The notes beneath the pieces were generated by a model. The model was not told where the DNA came from, made no database searches, and was given only the letters and a program-made list of their open reading frames with translations. A stretch of 64,000 nt of DNA from Richelia sinica FACHB-800 (GTDB lineage: Bacteria > Cyanobacteriota > Cyanobacteriia > Cyanobacteriales > Nostocaceae): positions 124,001-188,000 of the forward strand of contig NZ_JACJTT010000006.1 of assembly GCF_014698825.1 (NCBI RefSeq), in the 5' to 3' direction. Shown piece by piece: positions 8,767-14,690 of this stretch. The position numbers and the translations under genes were made by a program. Each line of letters opens with the position of its first letter. The first letter of the stretch is position 1.

Positions 8767-8861
8767 TCTCCAATTTTATAGAAATGGACAAAGGGGACAA
8801 GGACGACAAGGGAGACAAGGACGACAAAGAAGAATATCTTCTTTTTCCTCCCCCTCTCTTT

Positions 8862-8897
8862 CTGTCACCTGTCACCTGTCACCTGTCACCTGCTATA
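8862..8897. repeat. CACCTGT heptamer array at the 3' end of ribE
   Basis: Four consecutive CTGTCAC/CACCTGT heptamers run into GCTATA, ending five bases from the ribE stop codon (minus strand). The same end sequence, read on the minus strand as TATAGCAGGTGAC, follows two other minus-strand genes at 18.22 and 56.39 kb. Confidence 0.85.
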
Positions 8898-8901
8898 TCT
8901 T

Positions 8902-9579
8902 TTACAAATACCCGTGTTCTATCAAGAATGCGGGTGTAATTTCGTTTTCATCCTGATCAGTTTTGCCGTGTTTGCTACTTTTTCCTGAAGAGAGGAATTT
9001 TTCCACGTATTTACCGAGAATATCCCCTTCTAAATTCACCCAACTGCCAGGTGATAACTGACGGAGGTTGGTTTCTGCATAGGTGAGGGGAATGACTGCG
9101 ACTGTAAACTGGGAAATTTCTGGTGCGTAGGTAGCTACAGTCAGACTAATACCATTGACAGTAATACTTCCTTTGGGAACAATATAGCGAGCGATCGCAT
9201 CGGGTGCGGTAAAAGTCATTTCCCAAGAAGTTGCTGTTTGGAGGGCGGAAACTAATTGACCCACTCCGTCTACATGGCCCATGACAAAATGACCGCCAAC
9301 TTTGCCACCTACCCGCAGCGAAGTTTCTAGGTTCACATACCTGTGTTGGGTTTCTTCTTGGCCCAGGACAGTGCGGCGTAAGGTTTCTGGTGAAGCAGTG
9401 GCGATAAATCCATTTTTTAATATTTCTTCAACAGTTAAACATACGCCATCTACCGCTACACTGTCGCCATCGGCGATATCTTGCATAATCGCATCCCCAT
9501 GGCTGACACAAGTAATCTGCCAACTATCTTCACTTAAAGGTTTTATGGTTCCTAACGCTTGAATTAATCCTGTAAACAC
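8902..9579 (-). CDS. ribE: riboflavin synthase, alpha subunit
   Basis: A 225-residue lumazine-binding family protein that dismutates two 6,7-dimethyl-8-ribityllumazine molecules to riboflavin. It shows the canonical MFTGLIQALG start and two homologous lumazine-binding barrels. The first ends with DGVCLTVEEI and the second carries GHFVMGHVDGVG, then SITVNGISLTVA and GDILGKYVE. Length slightly exceeds the typical 200-215 because of a polar C-terminal tail of about 25 residues. The divergent neighbour (9920) encodes a bifunctional nuclease family protein, 340 bp away. Confidence 0.96.
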   Translation of the reverse strand: MFTGLIQALGTIKPLSEDSWQITCVSHGDAIMQDIADGDSVAVDGVCLTVEEILKNGFIATASPETLRRTVLGQEETQHRYVNLETSLRVGGKVGGHFVMGHVDGVGQLVSALQTATSWEMTFTAPDAIARYIVPKGSITVNGISLTVATYAPEISQFTVAVIPLTYAETNLRQLSPGSWVNLEGDILGKYVEKFLSSGKSSKHGKTDQDENEITPAFLIEHGYL

Positions 9580-9919
9580 AGCTTTTTGCCAAACTAACTC
9601 TATTTATTGCTTAATTTTGGGGGAAATTAACTCGTAATTCTGACAAAAAATGTAAAACTTGTGAGTATAATTTCTGGCTCTTTTTTGATAGATGAATGCT
9701 AACACATGATCATCAATCTCAAGGCATACTTGGGTAAGAAGGTTCTTGTCTGACAAGAGCAATTTGACTTACTCTAGTGTTCACTACAAGTTCGCAGTTT
9801 AATAGAAGCAATTATAGAGAATAAAAGCCCTATGTTTATTTCCGTTCAATTTACGCCAAAAATGAGTAATATTTGTTACTTAGCACCCAAGCTCTCCCAA
9901 AATTGTAGAGGCTTCGCCA
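9580..9919. promoter_or_regulatory. 340-bp divergent intergenic region
   Basis: Non-coding region between ribE (minus) and the DUF151 gene (plus), so both promoters should be inside. A short imperfect hairpin, TTCTTGTCTGACAAGAGC, sits near 9741-9758. No riboswitch-like conserved structure (for example an FMN element) was recognised. Confidence 0.4.
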
Positions 9920-10417
9920 ATGATTGAGATGAAAGTCGCTGGCATAGCATTAGATGCCATCACCCGCAGCCCCATCGTGCTTCTTAAAGATGGGTCAGAT
10001 CGTCGCGCTTTGCCCATTTATATCGGTCAGGAACAGGCTAGGGCAATTATGGGTGCTTTGGAAAATCAGAAGCCTCCTAGACCCTTAACCCATGACCTGA
10101 TAGTCAATATTATGGGGGCATGGAATATGACCTTAGATAAGGTCATCATCCATTCCCTACAAAAGGATACTTTTTATGCAGTATTGATTCTTCAGCAAGG
10201 AGAGACGAAAAAAGAAATCGATGCCCGTCCTAGTGATGCGATCGCTATTGCTCTCCGTACAAATACCCCCATTTGGGTGATGGAAGAAGTAATCGCTGAT
10301 GCTTCCATTCCCGTTGACCGCGACGCTGACGAAGCAGAACAACAAGCCTTCCGGGAGTTTGTTTCTAATCTTCGTCCAGAGGATTTGATTAAGCGATTTG
10401 GTAATGGTGACAGTTGA
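9920..10417 (+). CDS. bifunctional nuclease (DUF151/BFN) family protein
   Basis: A 165-residue protein with the DUF151/BFN core: MKVAGIALDAITRSPIVLL, LPIYIGQEQARAI, PLTHDL and the conserved RPSDAIAIALRTNTPIWV. Family members in plants and bacteria have been reported with RNase and DNase activity, but the molecular role in cyanobacteria is unsettled. The acidic C-terminal tail (DADEAEQQAFREFVSNLRPEDLIKRF) is typical of cyanobacterial members. It is probably cytoplasmic, with no signal peptide. Confidence 0.92.
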   Translation: MIEMKVAGIALDAITRSPIVLLKDGSDRRALPIYIGQEQARAIMGALENQKPPRPLTHDLIVNIMGAWNMTLDKVIIHSLQKDTFYAVLILQQGETKKEIDARPSDAIAIALRTNTPIWVMEEVIADASIPVDRDADEAEQQAFREFVSNLRPEDLIKRFGNGDS

Positions 10418-10570
10418 GTAAACTATGGTCTGTACTGAGTGCTGAAAAAGCAGAAATGATGAAGAATAAAAGAAGGAATTATCAAGCAGAGATAAAGGAA
10501 TTCATTTCTTGATTCTCCTGTCTTTAATTCCTCATTTTTCTTTCTTTATTCACCACTCAGAACTTAAATT

Positions 10571-11701
10571 ATGCAATATCGACGCTTTGGTCAAACTAAT
10601 TTACATTTATCGGTTTTTTCCTTGGGGGCAATGCGCTATTTAGCTGATAGCAAAAATGCTTACCAAACTATCGAAAAAGCCTTTTCTTTAGGCATTAATC
10701 ATATTGAAACCGCTAGGGGCTACGGTAAAAGTGAAGAATATATTGGTGAAGCGATTAAAACAGGGTTATCAGTCCCTCGCAGTCAGTTCTATCTGATGAC
10801 CAAAATTTCTCCCACACCCGACGCAGAAACCATGGGTCAGCAGATCAATGAATCTTTACAACGCTTAAATACAGATTATGTTGATTGCTTAGGTATTCAT
10901 GGCATCAACACAGCTGAGCATTTAGAATGGGTCAAAAATAAAAACGGTTGTATGCAAGCCGTGCAGGAAGCAGTTAAGGATGGCAAAGTCAGACATGTTG
11001 GTTTCTCTACCCATGCACCCTTAGATGTTTTGCTGGCAGCTATCAATACTGATTTATTTACATTCGTCAATTTGCATTATTATTATTTTTTCCAAAGAAA
11101 TTTACCTGCCATTGAACTAGCTGCCCAAAAAGATATGGGTATTTTTATTATTTCTCCTGCGGATAAGGGAGGAAGACTATATACACCCCCAGATAAATTA
11201 AGAGAACTTTGTCAACCTTTAACACCGTTAGAAATGAACTATCGCTTTCTGCTGAGTGACAGTCGCATTACCACCTTGAGTGTGGGGCCAGCTAACCCGG
11301 CAGAATTAATAGAACCTTTGAAAGTAGCTGATAGTGTGGGTGAACTAACACCAGCAGAAATTAATGTTTTTCACAGATTAGAACAGGAACAAAACACTGT
11401 ATTAGGCACAGATAAATGTAGTCAATGTTTTGCTTGTTTACCTTGTCCTGAAAATATCAATATTCCTGAAGCTTTAAGGTTACGTAATTTAGCCGTAGCC
11501 TATGACATGGAAGACTTTAGTAAATACCGTTATGGTATGTTTGAAAATGCAGGACATTGGTTTCCAGGGATGAAAGCTAATCGGTGTACAGAATGTGGTG
11601 ATTGTTTACCAAGATGTCCTGAAAATTTAGCGATTCCCGATTTATTAAAAGACACCCATGAAAGATTACAAGGCAATGCCGGGCGCAGACTTTGGGGATA
11701 A
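10571..11701 (+). CDS. aldo/keto reductase with C-terminal 4Fe-4S ferredoxin motifs
   Basis: A 376-residue protein. Residues 1 to about 270 form an aldo/keto reductase TIM barrel starting MQYRRFGQTNLHLSVFSLG, with IETARGYGKSEEYIG carrying the usual catalytic Asp/Tyr region (here GYG retains Tyr). Residues about 280-350 hold two Cys clusters: CSQCFACLPCP and CTECGDCLPRCP. They suggest Fe-S cluster binding and electron transfer rather than simple NADPH chemistry. Substrate is unknown. A small Cys-rich gene overlaps its 3' end in another frame, so the two may be co-translated. Confidence 0.9.
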   Translation: MQYRRFGQTNLHLSVFSLGAMRYLADSKNAYQTIEKAFSLGINHIETARGYGKSEEYIGEAIKTGLSVPRSQFYLMTKISPTPDAETMGQQINESLQRLNTDYVDCLGIHGINTAEHLEWVKNKNGCMQAVQEAVKDGKVRHVGFSTHAPLDVLLAAINTDLFTFVNLHYYYFFQRNLPAIELAAQKDMGIFIISPADKGGRLYTPPDKLRELCQPLTPLEMNYRFLLSDSRITTLSVGPANPAELIEPLKVADSVGELTPAEINVFHRLEQEQNTVLGTDKCSQCFACLPCPENINIPEALRLRNLAVAYDMEDFSKYRYGMFENAGHWFPGMKANRCTECGDCLPRCPENLAIPDLLKDTHERLQGNAGRRLWG

Positions 11702-11894
11702 TTCGACATGCAAATCAACAAAATTAACACAGAAAACTATCTGTGAAGATTGTGCTTTTCAAGTATTGGTAAACAACATGGTCGAATGTGTTCATCCTGA
11801 CGAAGCTGGGGTGAATTGTTCTACAGTGACTTTTTGTAGTTCCTTTCAACCATTGGTGGAAGTTGATAGTCCTTGCGTGACTTTTGGGGAATAG
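11676..11894 (+). CDS. small Cys-rich conserved-looking protein overlapping the AKR gene
   Basis: About 72 residues from ATG 11676; an earlier in-frame ATG at 11658 would lengthen the overlap with the upstream gene. The centre has CEDCAFQVLVNNMVECVHPDEAGVNC followed by TFCSSFQP. That gives six regularly spaced Cys and a His, as in small metal- or cluster-binding proteins. No family was recognised. It overlaps the Fe-S aldo/keto reductase end by 26 bases in a different frame, and the two probably share a transcript. The conserved spacing of Cys argues that it is real, but the start is uncertain. Confidence 0.6.
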   Translation: MPGADFGDNSTCKSTKLTQKTICEDCAFQVLVNNMVECVHPDEAGVNCSTVTFCSSFQPLVEVDSPCVTFGE

Positions 11895-11939
11895 GTAGTT
11901 TTTGTTTATCTCCTGTTTCCCCTGCCCTTACCCATAACT

Positions 11940-13013
11940 CTAAGTTTCCAACACTTCCCGCACAAGAGAAGCTAACTTATCAGCACTATCAGGAACTGCG
12001 ATCGCTTTTGCTCTTTCTCCCATTTTCGCTAACTCTGTGGGAGACTGCAACAACTGCAACACTTGATTTTGTAATATCTCCGATGTTAATGCTGATTGTT
12101 TAAAAGCTATAGCTGCACCAGCTTTGGTAAACACTTGGGCATTATAGGTTTGATGGTCTTCTGCGGCAAAGGGATAGGGAATTAAAATTGCTGGTGTACC
12201 ACACACTGCCAATTCTGTTAAACTGCCGGCACCAGAACGACTGATAGCTAAATTCGCACGGCGTAATAATGCCGCCATGTTGTCATAAAAAGGTAATTTG
12301 ATGTATTGGGGGTGTTCCAGACTGGCAAAATCTGGGTCTTTATCCCCTGTTAAATGGACGATATAAGCACCAGCCGCAAACCAAGCAGGTGCAGCTTGAC
12401 GCACTAATTTATTCACCGCTACAGCCCCCTGACTACCGCCAAATACAACAATTAAGGGAACACCATCGGGAATTGGTAAGTCTAGGGTGTTAGGGGCTTC
12501 TATTTCGAGAAATTGCGATCGCACGGGAGTACCCACACAGACATTTTTGGCACGGGGTAAATATTTGGCTGCTACATCAAAACCTAAAGCTACAGCCGTA
12601 CACCAAGGGCCAAAAAAGCAGGTGACTTTTCCAGGTAAAGCGTTAGATTCATGGAAAATCACCGGTAAACCCAAGGAACGGGCAGCAATGACTGTGGGGC
12701 CAGCAATATAACCACCGGTTGTAAACACACCTTGAAATTTTCCCTGTTTGAGAATGCGTCGGACGGTGAGAATAGAACCAGCTAGTTTCAGGAAAATTCG
12801 TAAGGAAGAAAAACTTAAACCTTGCTGAAAACCCTCTACAGCAATAGTAGTCAAAGAATATTGCTGAGGGACAAGTTGAGTTTCTAAGCGGTTAGGCACA
12901 CCCAACCATTGTATTTGATAATCAGGTAATTTTTCTGCCAGGGCGATCGCTGGAAACAAATGTCCACCTGTACCACTCGCGGCTATAAGTAATTTTATTT
13001 GTGCGTTTGCCAT
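11940..13013 (-). CDS. murG: UDP-GlcNAc:undecaprenyl-pyrophosphoryl-MurNAc-pentapeptide GlcNAc transferase
   Basis: A 357-residue GT28 glycosyltransferase converting lipid I to lipid II on the cytoplasmic face of the membrane. Signatures: the N-terminal Gly-rich loop AASGTGGHLFPAIALAE, the HESNALPGKV acceptor-side motif, VVFGGSQGA at the start of the donor domain and the donor-sugar loop SRSGAGSLTELAVCGTPAILIPYP. The start is the ATG at 13013; a TTG one codon upstream is possible. It is convergent with the Cys-rich gene and divergent from the following exported protein. Confidence 0.97.
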   Translation of the reverse strand: MANAQIKLLIAASGTGGHLFPAIALAEKLPDYQIQWLGVPNRLETQLVPQQYSLTTIAVEGFQQGLSFSSLRIFLKLAGSILTVRRILKQGKFQGVFTTGGYIAGPTVIAARSLGLPVIFHESNALPGKVTCFFGPWCTAVALGFDVAAKYLPRAKNVCVGTPVRSQFLEIEAPNTLDLPIPDGVPLIVVFGGSQGAVAVNKLVRQAAPAWFAAGAYIVHLTGDKDPDFASLEHPQYIKLPFYDNMAALLRRANLAISRSGAGSLTELAVCGTPAILIPYPFAAEDHQTYNAQVFTKAGAAIAFKQSALTSEILQNQVLQLLQSPTELAKMGERAKAIAVPDSADKLASLVREVLET

Positions 13014-13095
13014 CAAAGCTATACCATTTACCGTTTAGCTTAACTAAGATAAAACAAATTCCTATCTTCTCTGATTACATCAGTAAAATTTGACG

Positions 13096-13908
13096 ATGAG
13101 TAACATTATTGCTTTTTTAATAAAACGCAACAGAAAATTTTCTCCCTCCATTTCTCTGCTAACTTTTCTACTGACACTTGGTTTTACCAGTGTTGGTCAA
13201 GTTGTTCAAGCCAATACACCAGACAAAGCACCCCCCGAATTGACCACACTGTTATCTCAGATTGACACAGCCGCAAGTCAAGGGGATGTACAACGAGTAA
13301 TGCAATTTTACAGCCCTAATTTCACTCATGGTGATGGGTTAAACCGTCAGAGTCTAGAACAGTCCTTGACAGCACTGTGGAAAAGATATCCCCAACTACG
13401 TTACAACACCCGCATCCAATCTTGGAAGTCGGAAGGGAAAAGCATTGTGGCAGAAACCGTCACCACCATCACAGGTGTACCCACAGCTAACAGTAATAAC
13501 ATCGCCCTCAACTCCACCATTAAATCTCGTCAGCGTTTCACCGATGCCAAAATTGTCCAGCAAGATATTTTGTCAGAACGCACTCAATTAACTTCTGGTA
13601 GCAAACCCCCTCAAGTAGAAATTAAATTGCCACAACAGGTCAGAGTCGGACAGCAATATAGTTTTGATGCTATTGTTCAGGAACCCTTGGGCGAAGATTT
13701 CCTTTTAGGTTCAGCCATACAAGAATCTGTACAACCAAACAAATTTCTCAACCCCACCACCGTCAACTTAGAATTACTTAGTTCTGGAGGACTCTTTAAA
13801 GTTGGACGCGCACCATCCACCCCTGGAAATCAATGGATTTCTGCGGTTATCGTCAGAGGTGGTGGTGTCACCATGATTACCCAGCGTTTACAAGTGGTGA
13901 AAAGGTAG
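13096..13908 (+). CDS. exported NTF2-like domain protein
   Basis: A 270-residue protein from ATG 13096. Residues 14-34 form a signal peptide (LLTFLLTLGFTSVGQVVQA, cleavage after QA or VQA). Residues about 45-140 resemble a SnoaL/NTF2-like fold, with the typical ALLSQID..A..GDVQRVMQFYSPNF opening and a following beta-rich stretch. The C-terminal half is a beta-rich domain (QVRVGQQYSFDAIVQEPLGED, then RLQVVKR) like those of periplasmic proteins. No catalytic function is suggested. It is common in cyanobacteria as an uncharacterised secreted protein, next to murG by divergent arrangement. Confidence 0.7.
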   Translation: MSNIIAFLIKRNRKFSPSISLLTFLLTLGFTSVGQVVQANTPDKAPPELTTLLSQIDTAASQGDVQRVMQFYSPNFTHGDGLNRQSLEQSLTALWKRYPQLRYNTRIQSWKSEGKSIVAETVTTITGVPTANSNNIALNSTIKSRQRFTDAKIVQQDILSERTQLTSGSKPPQVEIKLPQQVRVGQQYSFDAIVQEPLGEDFLLGSAIQESVQPNKFLNPTTVNLELLSSGGLFKVGRAPSTPGNQWISAVIVRGGGVTMITQRLQVVKR

Positions 13909-14049
13909 TTTTTCGCGTGAGGGGACGCATCCTACCTGTAGCTTGCCTTCCCTAACGCAGGAATTAAGATATGGAAAAAAGTTTAAATTTTCAAATATGT
14001 AATAGTAGGTATGTAATATTAATAGACTACATTTGCGCGTAAGTAGTCA

Positions 14050-14508
14050 ATGGAACCTGTAACTGTTGGTATACTCGCTTTTTTAACTCTCTTGGGAGAA
14101 AAAACCCTCGAAAAAACCGTCGAAATCTCCCTTGGGAAAGCATTTGACCATATTTTGAAATTACTTAAACACAAATCATCGGCAACGGTAGCAGAAATAG
14201 AAGCAGCCTTAGAAAGTCGTGCTTTACCCCCAGGAGAACGGGAAGATGTCGGGGAAGCAGTATTAGTAGAAAAACTAGAAGCCGCAGCACAAGAAGACAC
14301 AGAAATTAAAACCGCCTTTGAGGAATTAAATACTAAGGCTGAGACTGCACAGAAAACCAACCCAGATTTAGAGAAAGCAATTCAAGATTTGATAGAAGTT
14401 GTGAAAGCTCAACGCCAAACAACTACTATTACTGACAGTCAAGGCATAATTACCACAGGTGGAACTGTGACTATTAATCAACCTAATTTATATTTTGGTC
14501 AAAAATAA
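14050..14508 (+). CDS. putative Bell-type helical effector with C-terminal amyloid-like signalling motif
   Basis: A 152-residue protein. Residues 1-42 are an amphipathic/hydrophobic helix segment (MEPVTVGILAFLTLLGEKTL onward) resembling the start of membrane-targeting Bell or fungal HeLo/HELL cell-death domains. Residues 45-120 are charged helices. The C-terminal residues 128-149 read TDSQGIITTGG, then TVTI, P, L and YF. They match residues 3-25 of the NB-ARC/TPR protein encoded next (NSQGIITTGG, KVDI, P, L, F). This effector-C-terminus/NLR-N-terminus pairing is described for bacterial amyloid signalling sequences (BASS). The shared motif is seen directly; the Bell assignment, pore-forming role and amyloid templating are inference. 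It may share a transcript with the NLR gene, 182 bp downstream. Confidence 0.65.
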   Translation: MEPVTVGILAFLTLLGEKTLEKTVEISLGKAFDHILKLLKHKSSATVAEIEAALESRALPPGEREDVGEAVLVEKLEAAAQEDTEIKTAFEELNTKAETAQKTNPDLEKAIQDLIEVVKAQRQTTTITDSQGIITTGGTVTINQPNLYFGQK

Positions 14509-14527
14509 TCTGGACACAAAACTGTCC

Positions 14528-14662
14528 GCCTCAGAATGAATTCTGAGTCTTATAGTTCAAGTCAGCTAAAGCTGACTGATTTGATAAATTGTCATTTCAG
14601 AGAGTTTTGTTTAGTCGGCTTAAGCCGACTTCTGCTATTAGACTGAGAATTCATTCTCAGGC
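14528..14662. mobile_element. 135-bp MITE-like palindromic element between effector and NLR genes
   Basis: Terminal inverted repeats of 23 bp (GCCTCAGAATGAATTCTGAGTCT and its complement with two mismatches) bound the element. Inside are two 18-bp palindromes, AGTCAGCTAAAGCTGACT (14560-14577) and AGTCGGCTTAAGCCGACT (14613-14630). It is non-coding and could fold into a cruciform or act as a transcript-processing structure between the two genes. Confidence 0.75.
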
Positions 14663-14690
14663 AGAGATCAATTGAGTAATACCAATTGTA

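Noticed and set aside
8800..8901. GACAAGG and CACCTGT tandem repeats as a CRISPR-like array
   Set aside because: Units are contiguous heptamers without unique spacers, so they are short tandem repeats.
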